Part shown: one piece after another, positions 23,577-34,673 of the stretch | Position numbering within the stretch: the stretch's first letter is position 1 | Layout: each line of letters opens with the position of its first letter | DNA from: Morella rubra | Taxonomy: Eukaryota > Streptophyta > Magnoliopsida > Fagales > Myricaceae | NCBI GenBank assembly: GCA_003952965.2 | Contig: CM025852.1 | Coordinates: forward strand, 26,639,457-26,703,456 | Direction: 5' to 3' | Length of the DNA: 64,000 nt | Notes under the pieces: generated by a model | What the model was told of the DNA's origin: nothing | The model's database searches: none | Seen by the model: only the letters and a program-made list of their open reading frames with translations | Translations under genes and position numbers: made by a program

Positions 23577-24302
23577 AGTGGAAACATTTCATCTTGCCCT
23601 TTTGGTGGTAACCGCTGGGATTTTGGGATTTGCCTCTACTCCTGCCTCTACTTCTCCCTCTACCATTTCGTTGGTGCCTTCCTTCGGTTACGAAGGCATG
23701 TGACTGGTCCATACCAGCCTCTTTTCTCCTGGCTTCCTCATTAAACAAGGCATCCTTTACCATCACCATGGTAAGTTTGCCATCTGGAGCCGAATTGCTG
23801 AAGGAGACCACCAACGTCTCCCAGCTGTCTGGTAACGAACTGAGAAGTAAGAGAGCTTGTTCTTCATCGCCAAGTTTCAACGCTACGGTTGAAAGTTGGT
23901 TCACCAGGTTCTGAAACTCACTGGTGTGTTCAGCAACAGAGGTGCGCTCTTCAACTTCAAATTCACAAGGCGTCTCATTAAGAGAGCCTTATTTGAGCAG
24001 TTTTGGCCTGATACATGTTCTCAGCTTTTGCCATAGAGTGTAGGCGTCTGTCTCCTGTGCAACATGATGAAATACACTATGGTCGATCCATTGTCTAATC
24101 TGACCAATAGTTTTCTTATTCGACTTTTTCCAATCTTTTTCCAGCGTATTGTCTGGTTTTTTCCTTTCTCTTCTATTGGATCAAAAAGATCCTTGCAATT
24201 TAGAAGATCTTCCATCCGGGGTCTCCAGAGTGTATAGTTGGTCGTTGTAAGCTTGATCATTGCACCAGAACTTGAATCCTCCATAGATTCCGCCTTTAAC
24301 AC
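23533..24302 (-). pseudogene. copia gag region (fragments 24021-24302 and 23533-23904)
   Basis: The first piece shows MIKLTTTNYTLWRPRMEDLL, the usual gag start of plant copia elements. The second ends with a CCHC zinc knuckle, CFHCGIEGHIKRNC, preceded by a basic Arg/Gly-rich stretch. The pieces lie in different frames, so the polyprotein is broken by at least one frameshift. Gag packages the element's RNA in the intact family. Confidence 0.85.
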
Positions 24303-24959
24303 TAGTTCAAATGGCTTGTTGCTCTAAGTTTGGAGTAGAATCTCGTAAAACGGAGCCCACTGTTGCGTTTGGAACGGTCGAAATAGCTAGGAACAGGTCC
24401 GGTTTGACCCAAAAAGGATAAAAATTGGGTCCAAATGCACAAAATCCGAATCTGAAATATTCCTTCCAGAAACGAATATTCTGTTAGAGTTAACGGAATA
24501 TTCTTCGAAAATGCTGACGCCGTTAACGAACTCTGTTAACTCAAACTCGGACGAGTCAACTCGGTACCTCGTCCCGACTCGGCTCAACTCGGTCAAAAAT
24601 CGACTGACTCGACGAGTTGACTCGGAAACCCCGTCTCACCCGAACCGGATCCAACGACCTGAACCGATCCAGTGAACAAAAGGTGCGTGGAAGCGCGTGT
24701 TGTGCATGGGAGGACGCGCGGTCAATTCCCGAGCGCGTGACGCGTCTCTGGTAGTTGGTGGCTCGTGGAGGTGCGTGCAAAGAGTGGGCACACGCGCAAA
24801 AACTTCTATCGCCGCGTGTGGGCGCGTGCAATGTCTGTTTGACCTCCGGTTTGTACCGTTGTGCTTGTCTCGTCACAAGGAATTTTCAGTTAGCTCCAAA
24901 ATTTCATTTGGACACAGATCTGGTCTCAGCCGACCATAAAAACGAAAATTCCGGCCACC
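24303..24959 (-). other. 5' untranslated region of the copia element
   Basis: Between the right LTR (the 5' LTR on the minus strand) and gag. The sequence next to the LTR reads GGTGGCCGGAATTTTCG on the minus strand; it does not look like the TGGTATCAGAGC primer site (initiator Met tRNA) common in copia elements. Composition is GC-rich for this window, especially 24600-24840. Confidence 0.55.
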
Positions 24960-25108
24960 TGTTGAGCACAGAACGAAAAACACAAACATACGGAGGTTAA
25001 TATTTAACGTGGTTCAGTAATTTGCCTACGTCTACACAAAGGAGATTACTTTGATTTCAATGAACCAAAATGTACAACTCTAAACTCTCATAGCCACAAT
25101 TTCACTTA

Positions 25109-25304
25109 GGGTGCGTTTGCATACCAAAATTTTACACTTCTTAAAATTTTAACACAATAAAAAATTACAATATAATCTCCCTCTCTCCTTCAAATCATTA
25201 CTTTTCACTATAATAAATATTAAAAATTATCTCTATTCACTTTTTCACCAAGTCGAATATCCTAAAATTTTAACCTCCTCAAAATTTTACAAACAAACAC
25301 ACCC
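25109..25304. mobile_element. Tourist-like MITE nested in the copia right LTR
   Basis: The left LTR has no such DNA at this place, so the insertion site is known. The 196-bp element starts GGGTGCGTTTG and ends CAAACACACCC (imperfect inverted repeats) and is flanked by TTA on both sides (25106-25108 and 25305-25307), the usual 3-bp target duplication of PIF/Harbinger elements. Interior AT-rich with no coding. Confidence 0.8.
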
Positions 25305-25537
25305 TTACTGCCCTTTGCACTTATCCTCCACACTCATTCTCTTATTCACATTACTAATTTATAAAGGAAGAAGAGAAGTTTGAATTCAGTTTCTGGTTGA
25401 GTTACTACATTTAATGAACTGTACGCCTGACTCCGTTAAATAGAGTTGTTGTTGTGCTGTAAGATTTGTTGCCTGCAAATCTTGACTCGATTGCTTGGTT
25501 TGGCCGCTTGGGTATGGAAACGCGAATCAAAAAAGAA

Positions 25538-25790
25538 GGGGAAAATACACTTTTCACCCACAAACTACCGGAGTAGTGACACATTGCACCCCAAACTACC
25601 ATCTTTAAGACATTGCACCCTCAAACTACCAATGTTATACATTTTGCACCCTAAACTACCACTTTGACATATTACACCCTCCAACTACTAATATTAAACA
25701 CTTTGCACCCTCTATTTGACAAGAATACCCTTGAAAAATTAATGAATTGACAACAATATCTTCAATATATGCAAAATGGGTCAAGGGAAA
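25538..25790. mobile_element. Half copy of a foldback MITE (family F)
   Basis: Begins GGGGAAAATACACTTTTCAC and continues with repeats of TTGCACCCTCAAACTACC type. It is the left half of the element seen complete at about 34274-34673 and 40676-41014; the right half is missing. It directly adjoins the truncated end of the copia right LTR, so it may mark the deletion that removed the LTR end. Confidence 0.65.
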
Positions 25791-25940
25791 GAATATTTCG
25801 TCACGCACGTGTCGTCTTCTTCCTAGAAAATGATAATTAGAAAGATATTTCTCTACCTTGCAAAAAAAATCCTCATTGACTTTAACAAGCGTCTGGCTTT
25901 TTAATGTTGCATGCCTTGAGGTACTTTCTACTCCTATTAT

Positions 25941-26346
25941 GGATGAAGTACTTAGAGACCAGTTAGAAATAGAGCTTGTTAATGACTCCTCTTCTCGGGG
26001 AGATATTGAGGACCAGCTTGCTGTCGGCTCCAATAAGCTGGACCGCGAACTACCCCACTTGCCTGAAGGAATGCCCCTCCTGGGAGTTCTCACGGACAAT
26101 AATTCTACTAGCAGCACTAAAATGCTGGGCGTTGGCTTCTGCAATTTGGTTCAACCAGGTCAGCTTCAAACCAAACCCTTTTGTCTCATTAATTTCTTGT
26201 TTTTTTTTTTTTGTGGCTTTTTGATACCAGCAATAAAAGCATTTATGCACGCACCTTCGAAAGTTGAAGCCTTGTTTTTGTTTCTCCTTTGCTTCCCCTC
26301 CATAGAAGACTGGAAAATTAGCCTTCACGCATCTTCTTTTGGTTAA
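25941..26346 (+). other. Duplicated leader-like region with an open frame, before a DUF247 5' fragment
   Basis: An open frame of about 70 codons (from MDEVLRDQLEIELVNDSS to STSSTKMLGVGFCNLV) ends at a possible splice donor, CAACCAG followed by GTCAGCTTC. The same region occurs at about 34750-35170, where it has stops, so the frame is not conserved. No known domain. Since both copies stand before DUF247 5' fragments and the donor-like motif recurs before other DUF247 copies, it may be a 5' leader exon; this is inference. Confidence 0.35.
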
Positions 26347-26514
26347 GACTCATGCTGTCGAGAAAGTCATTGCATAGAATCACAAAAACTTGGAATTAGG
26401 CTACTCACACGTGGTTTTACGCAATTTTAGTAGACCTCTAGAAGACCAAATTAAAATTGTTTGTATTTTCTTAATAAACTACAAATCAGATTTCAGTTAT
26501 ATGCTTAATTAATT

Positions 26515-26777
26515 GGGAAAGGATTCCCTCCTAAGAGAGAATCACCTAATGGGTCATAACAGGCTATTGGATAGATGACAGCATATTAATGAATTCATCC
26601 AATTGTTTATATTAATGACAGCACATTAGTGAATCCATCCAGAGTTCTTTTTTTTTTTTTATATTTTTTGGGCATTTTAATATAGACCATTAGATGGATT
26701 CATTAATGTGTTGTCATCCATCTAATAGCCTGTTCGGACCTATTAGGTAATTCTCTCTTAGAAGGAAATCTGAGTCA
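26515..26777. mobile_element. MULE-like MITE with 9-bp target duplication
   Basis: 263 bp with long inverted ends (GGGAAAGGATTCCCTCCTAA against the complement of the right end). TAATTAATT stands on both sides (26506-26514 and 26778-26786). The paralogous units at about 35315 and 43355 carry the empty site GCTTAATTAATTAGCAAT, so the insertion and its 9-bp duplication are directly shown; 9 bp is typical of Mutator-like elements. A relative is at 42697-42961. Confidence 0.88.
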
Positions 26778-26810
26778 TAATTAATTAGCAATAAGAAAAA
26801 GGCTGCATGA

Positions 26811-27029
26811 TGATGAGTAATACAGGTGAACACAATTCTATGGAAGCAGGAGATGTGGAAGCACGTACGATGGCAGAATCCAATGGAGGCGACGACACTG
26901 CCATTAAGATTTGGAGATGAGAAAGAAATTGCATCTTCGATTCAAGGAAAGCTTTGCCAAAAGGCTCCAACACCATGTCAGTGTTCAATATTTAGAGTTC
27001 CAAACATATATTCTACGCAGGCATATTAA
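26811..27029 (+). pseudogene. 5' fragment of a type-II DUF247 gene
   Basis: Starts like 35341 and 43384 (GEHNSMEAGD, then AESNGG) and ends with the family block SIFRVPNIY before running into a stop. One base is gained near 26909, shifting the frame in the middle. Right after the fragment the DNA switches to the region that lies upstream of type-I DUF247 genes, so the rest of the type-II gene was deleted. Confidence 0.75.
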
Positions 27030-27406
27030 TCATCAACTATCGTGTTATATGCGTCTTCGATAGACCAACACGTGCATCAAATTCCTTACAAAACTTTGAT
27101 AAATCGCAGAAATTTTGATTAATAATCTAAGCCTTGATATGGGAATCACATTTTTCTGCACCCTCGGCAATAAAAATACAAGAAAGGAGACTTTCTACTT
27201 CTTCTTTTACTCAGAGTCTGTCAGAAACATGTTTCATCACGTAGATCTACAAAAACTAATTAGGAGAACTACTTAACAAGGTTTTTAAAGCAATTTTATT
27301 AGACGTTTGGAAGGATATATCATTATGGTTAAAGAGATTATTTAAGCAGATTTCCAACAATGTTGTACTTGCTAATTTATAAGAAATAATACATGATGAT
27401 TGCAGG

Positions 27407-27650
27407 GAGAACTGATAGAGGTGAACTCAATTCGATGGAAAAAATTGGAGATGAACATATGATGGCAGACTCGAATGGAAGCAATGAATCGATCGATATC
27501 AGGGATAAGTCAATGGTGTCTTTGATGCAGCGAAAGCTCCACGAAAAGTCTCCAACGTCGTCTCCGTGCTCCATATTTAGAGTCCACAAGAGATTACGCA
27601 TGCCTAATGAGAAGGTCTTTACCCCACATTTAGTTTCAATTGGTCCATGG
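27407..27650 (+). pseudogene. 5' fragment of a type-I DUF247 gene
   Basis: Reads MEKIGDEHMMADSNGSNE, then CSIFRVHKRLRMPNEKVF and TPHLVSIGP, nearly identical to the first 65 codons of the gene at 35936. After SIGP it breaks off at about 27650 and joins the repeat DNA (GGAAGTGGCAGTGC) seen also at 38710. The same two flanks in the block at 35-39 kb are more than 2 kb apart, so this is a deletion of the gene body. Confidence 0.8.
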
Positions 27651-27693
27651 AAGTGGCAGTGCTAGTGGCCATGGAAGCGGCGCACCAACCAAT

Positions 27694-28083
27694 TGTTAAG
27701 CACAACACACAATATCAAACAGACAGAGGCTAATATTTAACGTGGTTCGGCAACTGCATATGTCCACGGAAGAGAATATTTTGATTTCAATAAACCAATC
27801 AAAACTTTACAAACTCTCACACCGTACATCCCTCACAATCTCTCTCAACCCACGAGGGGTGCTCTTCACAAAGGCACACTGAACTCATTTACAAGATTTC
27901 GTATTTATAAAGCGAAACAATATCATGTGAAATGGAGGAGAAATTTCTTCAAAATTTGCAGCTTGCAAATCTTGTCGTTGGTGCAATAACTCCTTTATCG
28001 ATGGTGGCTAAAATTAAACCGCAAGATTTGCGGCTTGCAAATCTTGATGTTTGTGGGGTGTGGACTTCACGCCAACGCCAACA
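27694..28083. mobile_element. Solo LTR of a copia-type element
   Basis: 390 bp starting TGTTAAGCACAACACAC and ending CGCCAACA, flanked by the 5-bp target duplication CCAAT on each side (27689-27693 and 28084-28088). The start resembles the LTR at 19818 (TGTTGAGCAC ... AATATTTAACGTGGTTC), so it is a related family. The empty site survives at about 30487 (CCAACCCATTTGACATC). A duplicated copy is at 38754. Confidence 0.85.
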
Positions 28084-28189
28084 CCAATTTGACATCGCAA
28101 CAGAGCTTAATAAAACAGAGTACATGCATCTTCTTTGCTTAATTAAGATATGGCTTGTGGAGATCTTACTCTGTTAATTAAATAGCTCG

Positions 28190-29260
28190 TTACTTGAGAC
28201 TAGCCTGATCATACGTTCGTGAACTTCGAAACCAGTTGGCTGGCTGATTGAGTCCAACAAATAAAAAAAAGTCGATCTGTGATCATTACCTTCATTATTC
28301 GTCCACAGCTTGTACTTTTTTTTTTCCTTGTTCTGAATCTTCGTCAGCCTGTGCATTACACATTACGTATCTTACATATTCTGTATCTTATTTAAGAGGA
28401 ACAAGCCATTGACTCTCCTGATGTCGCGGAGCAGCCTATTTCCGATTGGATTGACGGAGCAAATGGGCGCGCCAATCCATCAACGTCATTTAGAATTTCT
28501 TATTCGGGCGTCATATAGAATCGTTTAAACCCAAACACACGCATCTTCCTCCACCATAAGAGAGAGCATCAAATAAATTTGAAAAGTACTGTCATCTTTT
28601 TTTAAAAAAATAAAAAATAGAAAAAATTGCATGTTCTTCTTACTCTCGAGGGCTATTTGAAATATAATGTCGATTTGTTTCCATTTTAGATTTATGGATT
28701 TATGCCACATCATGACATGAATTTTCCTTCTAACACTATTGGGTCGACACAAATTTTTTTTGAAAATCTTTTCACAGATTGCCACAACTTTTCACAGACT
28801 TCAATAAGATATACACTACCTCTAATAAAAAAAAATTTAACCCATCCAAATAGAGGCTCAAGTATTTTTGCCAACCTACTCCTTAACTTGCCGCTTAACA
28901 GAGAGATAATGACTCATACAGAATATATATCCAATATTCAACAAGTGATATATTACCTGACGTACAAAATAAATTTAGGTATGAAATACTAAATGCGTTT
29001 GGGTATCTTGAGTCAATCAAATTGAAGGAAAGAAAAAGAAGTGAAATCCACTCAGGCCATCACAAAGCAATATTCAGATATGTTTCTCTAAAATACGAAA
29101 AAAAAAAAAGAAGATAAAATACATTTTGCACCTCAGGTTTGGGGTTATCGACACTTTGTACTTTTTTTTTTTTTTGGACAATTTCACTACTAAAATTCTT
29201 CTGAATTTGCACCCTCGGTTCAATGGACCCTCAAAGAAGGTTGATTGAAGAGGGCATTAA
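28190..29260. repeat. DUF247-array flank unit (first copy)
   Basis: Non-coding. Contains stretches that recur three or four times in the array: CTGGCTGATTGAGTCCAAC (28241; also about 29798, 32774, 39310), TTGCCGCTTAACAGAGAGAT (28889; also about 31722, variants at 37847 and 42096) and AGTGAAATCCACTCAGGCCA (29040; variants at 31866, 37997, 42250). The last two follow DUF247 3' ends at 37.8 and 42.1 kb, so this is DUF247 3'-flank DNA whose gene is gone here. Ends with poly-A and poly-T runs. Confidence 0.6.
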
Positions 29261-30060
29261 TGCAAATTAGTCTAGTAAATGAACGAGAGATACGGAGAGG
29301 GGAGGGGATAGCATCAAGTCGACTTCTTATGCATGCAATTATTTCAACCTAATATAAGCAACTTGGTGGTTTACAATAGGATTACTCTCTAATTTGCTAA
29401 TCATGAATAATTCTCCCAAGTTACATGATTGAGTCAACTCAGACCCTCAAGTTTAAGAATTCAGTAAAATGTCGCAAGTGGACGTGAAGGTCTTCGTCAA
29501 TGTATATGAGATTCATATATCCTACGTTATTTGAGACTACGCACAACCAAACTAACTCTACTGGAACAACGAGATATGACCCGCAAACGCCGCCGATGGA
29601 ACTGGCAGTGCAAGCGGAGGCCGCGCACCAACCCATTTGATCACATGACACAGAGGTTAATAAAACACAGTACACGCATCTTCTTTGCTTAATATATATA
29701 TATATATGGCTCGCGTAGGGTTACTTAATTAGCTCGCTGCATGCTTAAGAGAAGACTATCCTCATAAGTTGGTGAACTTCGAAACCGTTCGCTGGCTGAT
29801 TGAGTCCAACCAATCATACAAAGTAGGAAAAGGAAACTCATTTGGGTCGATCGGAAATTGATCATTATCTTCCTTCAATATTCGTCAACTTGTACTTTTT
29901 TTTTTTTTTTGTTCTGAAAATCTTCGTCAGCTCGTGCATTACACGTGACGTATCTTAGTACTTATTTAAGAGGACCGAGCCATTGACTCTCCCTGTTGTC
30001 ACGGAGCAGCCTATTTCCGATTGGATTGACTGAGCCACCGACGTAGTTGGTGGAGGATTT
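29261..30060. repeat. Long direct repeat, first copy (second at 32236-33050)
   Basis: About 0.8 kb that is close to identical to 32236-33050 (offset 2975-2990). A 78-codon open frame on the minus strand (29439-29675) is present in both, but it has no known domain and its conservation is explained by recent duplication. Parts also occur at 30270-30860 and 38374-38750. Confidence 0.7.
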
Positions 30061-30880
30061 AAAGTCATTGTTTTTTCCCAACTAGTAAGAGGCAGCACTG
30101 CAATTGGAATTTGGGCCAATCCATAAACGTCATTTAGAATTTCTTAATTGGGCGTCATATAGAATTCTTTCAACCTAATAACCTATAATACAAGCAACTT
30201 GGTGGTTTACAATGCGATAATTACTCTGTAATATGCTAATCATGAATAATTATCCCAAGTTACATGCATGACTGAGTCAACTCAGACCCTCGAGTTTCAG
30301 AAATCAGAAATTAAAATGTCGCAAAGTGGACGTGAAGGTCTTCGTCAGTGTATGAATATATATATATCATGTATCCTACTTTATTTGAGAGGGACAATTA
30401 GCTCTCCTGGAACAACAAGATATGTAAATGACCTGCAAACGCCGCTGATCGATGGAAGAGGCAGTACTGCAAGTGATGGCCGCGCACCAACCCATTTGAC
30501 ATCACACAGAGCTTAATTAAACAGAGTACACCCATCTTCTTTGCTTATTAATTAAGAATATTCTAAGATATGGCTCGATGAGATCTTACTCGGTTATTAC
30601 TTAATTAGCTCGCTGCTTAAGACTATCCTCATAAGTTGGTGAGCTTCGGAACCAGCATGGCTGACTGATTGAGTCCAACAAATCAAACAAAGTAGGAAAA
30701 GGAAACCCATCGGGGTCGATCGGAAATTGATCGTTACCCAATTTTCCTTCAATTGTCGTCAACTTTTTGCCCTTGTTCTGAATCTCGGTCAGCTTGTGCA
30801 TTACACATTTCGTATCCTACATATTATATTGTGTATCTTATTTGAAGAGGAACAAGCCATTGACACTCCTTTTGTCCAGA
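30061..30880. repeat. Further partial copy of the array flank unit
   Basis: Non-coding; repeats with differences the GTGGACGTGAAGGTCTTCGT stretch (about 30326), the GCCGCGCACCAACCCATTTG stretch (about 30479) and the GAGTCCAACAAAT stretch (about 30670). It keeps two empty insertion sites that are filled elsewhere: for the solo LTR (about 30487) and for two elements at 33.0-34.0 kb (about 30070-30095). Confidence 0.6.
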
Positions 30881-31712
30881 GGCGGCTAAATATTCTCGTT
30901 GGCTAAGCATAAAAATTGAGGCATTTTAGTTTAAAAATAAAAATAAAAATAAATTCAAAATTAAACCATAAATTTGCTTCTTACCTTTTTATATGTAAAA
31001 TTATTAATTAAACTTTTGTATTCAAGTTTAGCTAATAAATTGGTTTTGATAGATAAAACTGCTAAACTGTATAATTTATCTTGAAACGTATAGTAATTAG
31101 TAAATAATTTTTTATAATCTTTAATTTTGAAAAATTTTCTTTATGCAACTGTAATAGGTATGATAAATAGTATTATATATACAATAAAACAATTTGAAAA
31201 ACAATCTAGTTTATTTATTAGATTAAGTATTTCAATTAGAGTATTGATTTCTGTTTTTGCAACTTATTTTAAAATTTTTAATTTCGAACATAATATTCGT
31301 TCTAGAAATGTCTTTTACTTTCATCTTTTGATAACTCAATATCATCAATTCTAATTATACATTTTTACTAAATATCTCATAACTCCGCATCAATTTCCTT
31401 CTAATGTCCAGAATCATAGCAAGTGATACTTAAGATAGATTGATCATCACAACTTGGACTATCTATGTGTGTCTCACTAGCCATTTGTTTCAAAATTTCA
31501 TTTTATTGTGTCACATTAACATTATCTTCTAAGTTCTCCTCTCGAGTCACATTAACATTATCAACTTCTTCTAAGTCCCCTAATACTTGGTTCTTGATCA
31601 CCTATTACCGCTTGATTAGAATTGGTTCCCTTTTGTCAGCAAGAAATTTTTTTTAAGGGCCCCTCTTTGAGATTGCACTAAACTTTCAACTCTTTTTGGA
31701 TAAGCACTTGAA
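30881..31712. other. AT-rich insert, unidentified
   Basis: Separates two copies of the array flank unit and has no counterpart in the others. Very AT-rich, with many stops on both strands and no recognised domain. It starts near AGAGGCGGCTAAATATTC and its right edge holds GGGCCCCTCTTTGAG. It may be a decayed transposon, but I see no clear terminal repeats. Confidence 0.35.
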
Positions 31713-33050
31713 TAGCCTTAACTTGCCGCTTAACAGAGAGATAATGACTCATACGGAATATATATTCAATATTCAACTAGTAGTATTACCTGACAAAATA
31801 AATTTAGGTATGAAATACTAAACTCATTTGGGTATCTTGAGTCAATCAAATTGAAGAAAAAAATAAGTGAAATCCATTTAGGCCATCACAGAGCAATCTT
31901 CAGATCTGTTTCTCCAAAAGCAAAAAAACAAAAAAGGGGTAAAATACATTTTGCATCCTTACATTTTGGGTGAATGACATTTTGCACCTATTTTTATTTT
32001 TCACACGTTTCACTCCTAAAATTCTAGTTGCGTTCAATTTGCAACCTCTATCTAATCGAGCCTCAAATTGATTTGGGAGAGGCTGCATGTCCTGATCAAA
32101 TGGCATGCAGCTAGGAATGAAGGAATGGGATTGTGAAGAGCGAAGAAAAGTCATATTGCAAGCTATATGTGATCTGCTTGTACAGAAGAGAACTGGTTTT
32201 TATATTTACAAGAAACAGTCTAATGGAGTAGCATTATCGCAAATGAGTCTAGTAAATGAACGAGAGATATGGCGAGGGGTGAGGGGGCAGCATCAAGTCG
32301 ACGTCGTATGCAATTATTTCAACCTCATATAAGCAACTTGGTGGTTTACGATCCGATCACTCTGTAATATGCTAATCATGAATAATTCTCCCAAGTTACA
32401 TGAGTGAGTCAACTCAGACCCTCAAGTTTAAGAATTCAGAAAAATGTCGCAAGTGGACGTGAAGGTCTTCGTCAATGTATATGAGATTCATATATCCTAC
32501 GTTATTTGAGACTACGCACAACCAAACTAACTCTACTGGAACAACGAGATATGACCCGCAAACGCCGCCGATGGAACTGGCAGTGCAAGCGGAGGCCGCG
32601 CACCAACCCTTTTGATCACATGACACAGAGGTTAATAAAACAGAGTACACGCATCTTCTTTGCTTTATATATATATATATATGTATATATGGCTCGCGTA
32701 GGGTTACTTAATTAGCTCGCTGCATGCTTAAGAGAAGACTATCCTCATAAGTTGGTGAACTTCGAAACCATTCGCTGGCTGATTGAGTCCAACCAATCCA
32801 ACAAAGTAGGAAAAGGAAACCGATTTGGGTCGATCGGGAATTGATCATTTTCTTCCTTCAATATTCGCCAACTTGCACTTCTTTTTTTTTTTGTTCTGAA
32901 AATCTTCGTCAGCTTGTGCATTACACGTGACGTATCTTAGTACTTATTTAAGAGGACCGAGCCATTGACTCTCCTGCTGTCACGGAGCAGCCTATTTCGG
33001 ATTGGATTGACTGAGCCACCGACATAGCTGGTGGAGGATTTAAAGTCACT
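31713..33050. repeat. Array flank unit, second copy, without a DUF247 gene
   Basis: Starts with the CTTGCCGCTTAACAGAGAG stretch and then follows 29261-30060 closely from about 32236. Contains a TA microsatellite near 32667-32690. No supported gene. Confidence 0.6.
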
Positions 33051-33061
33051 GTTTTTTTTTT

Positions 33062-33511
33062 GGCTTAAATGCACCATATACTCATGTGGTATTTTTATTT
33101 TGTAAATATATCCTTGAGGTAATGAAAAGTTGGTTTTATATCCTGAAGTAACCTTTCGATTTAAAATATGCCCCTCTGTCAGACTCCGTTTAAAAAATTA
33201 ACGGTAGTAGGTGACGTGGTCTGCTATTCTGCTGGTGCTGGTCTAGTCTGGTCTAGTCTACTGGTGTTGCTCTGGTTTTTTGGTCTGCTGTTATGGTCTG
33301 CTGGTGTGGTGCTGGTCTAATCTGCTGGTATGGTGCAGACGTGTGGGAGAAGTGCCACGTCACCTACGACAATCAATTTTTTAAACGGAGACTGATGGAG
33401 GGGCATATTTTAAATCGAAAGGTACCTCAGAGATATAAAACCAACTTGTCTTACCACAAGGGCATATTTGCAACAAAGTAATACCACAGGGGCGTGTTGT
33501 GCATTTAAGCC
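33062..33511. mobile_element. Long-terminal-inverted-repeat element, about 450 bp
   Basis: Both ends read GGCTTAAATGCAC inward, and the inverted similarity extends about 180 bp (for example the CATTTTAAATCG side and its complement near 33170). The middle is a simple CTGGT-rich stretch. It is inserted in the T run of the flank unit; the unit at about 30070 shows the site without it. The long arms suggest a Mutator-like MITE, but the T run hides the target duplication. Confidence 0.75.
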
Positions 33512-33532
33512 TTGTTTTTTCACAACTAGTAA

Positions 33533-34027
33533 GAGCATTTCCAGCCGTTTATTCAAATTTGACTCTCTCTATTTTAACTAAAAAACACACCTCTCTATTT
33601 TAGCTATCAATTTTTTTAAAACACCCACAGCTTCTCTATTTTAACCATCTATTTTTACTATTTTATTTAAATATTATTTTTCAAAGATTTCTTTATTCTT
33701 TCTCTAACGTTTTATATTTTTGAATATTCGTTTTTAACAGTTTGGGAGGAAGAAAAAAAAATAAAAGAGAGGGAGAGCGGAGGAAGAAAAAAAAAAAGAG
33801 GGAGAGCAAAAGAGGTGGGAAAAAGAAAAAAAAAGATATTAATATTTTAAAATTGTAAAGTGAATAGTGGTTCTCTAAAAATAAAGAACTACTGTTCACA
33901 TGTTAAATTTTTTTGTTAAAAATTATTATAATAGATAAGTTGCTAGGGAGTGTTTTTCAGCCTTTTTGTTGAACTGGTTATTTATTTTAATCAAAATGTT
34001 ATAATAGAGAAGTTGTTAGGAATGCTC
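33533..34027. mobile_element. Tourist-like MITE, TAA target duplication
   Basis: 495 bp starting GAGCATTTCCAGC and ending in GGAATGCTC, with TAA on both sides (33530-33532, 34028-34030). The empty site ACTAGTAAGAGGCAGC stands at about 30083, and here the same flanks are split by the element. The inside is AT-rich with A/G-rich runs near 33750-33835. Typical of PIF/Harbinger-derived MITEs. Confidence 0.85.
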
Positions 34028-34030
34028 TAA

Positions 34031-34273
34031 GAGGCAGTATTGCAATTGGAATTTGGGCCAATCCATAAAGGTCAGTTAGAATTTCTTATTTGGGCGTCAT
34101 ATAGAATTATTTAAACCTAAACACACAGCATCTTCTAATAGTCGGGGGCGACATATAGAATTGTTTAAACCTAAACACATAGCATCTTCTAATAATCGGA
34201 GGTGAAAAGTGTATTTAATTCAAAAAATAACAAAATACTTTACCAAATCCAAGCACTCAAAAGAAAAAAAATG
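34031..34273. repeat. Flank-unit DNA with a local duplication
   Basis: Continues the array flank after the MITE. A stretch with GTTTAAACCTAAACACATAG and CATCTTCTAATA occurs twice (about 34110 and 34163). No gene. Confidence 0.5.
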
Positions 34274-34673
34274 AGTATATACATTTTTCATCCACAAACC
34301 ACCACAAGCTTTGCACTTTATATCATAAACTACTATTTTTGAGACATTGCACCCTCAATCTACCAATCATAGACACTTTGCACCCATTTGTCAAATTTTT
34401 AGACTAAAATAACGATAATGCCCTTGACCCACTTTGCATATATTGAAGGTATTATTATCAATTCATTAAATTCTCAAGGGTATTATTATTAGACGGAGGA
34501 TGGGAAATATCTAACATTAGTAGTTGGAGAGTGCAAAGTGTCTAAAAATTTGATAAAATGTGCAAATTGTCAAAGATTGGTAGTTAAAGGGTGTAATGTT
34601 TCAAAAGTAATATTTTATTATGCAAAGTTCAAAACCTATGGTAGTTCTTAAATGAAAAGTGTATTTCCTCAAG
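34274..34673. mobile_element. Foldback MITE family F, complete copy
   Basis: Ends are inverted: TATACATTTTTCATCCACAA at the left, and TGAAAAGTGTATTTCCTC at the right. The centre carries TGCCCTTGACCCACTTTGCA and repeated TTGCACCC-type motifs with their complements. No coding. Other copies: 25538-25790 (half) and 40676-41014. Confidence 0.72.

Larger units (their letters stand above)
19818..25533 (-). mobile_element. Ty1-copia LTR retrotransposon, decayed, in minus orientation
   Basis: Left LTR 19818-20216 (399 bp, TGTTGA ... TCAACA). Right LTR 24960 to about 25533, split by a nested MITE and missing its last part, so no target duplication can be read at that side. A C-rich stretch after the left LTR is the polypurine tract on the minus strand. 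The LTRs differ at many positions and the genes contain frameshifts, so this is an old, immobile copy. The family resembles the Tnt1 type. Confidence 0.92.

Noticed and set aside
24600-24876. GC-rich open frames near the copia right LTR as a host gene
   Set aside because: They lie in the element's 5' untranslated region, have no domain, and run on both strands because of the composition.
29439-29675. 78-codon minus-strand open frame, also at 32414-32650
   Set aside because: Both lie in the same recent direct repeat, so agreement is expected without coding; no domain, and the versions at 30.3 and 38.6 kb are broken.
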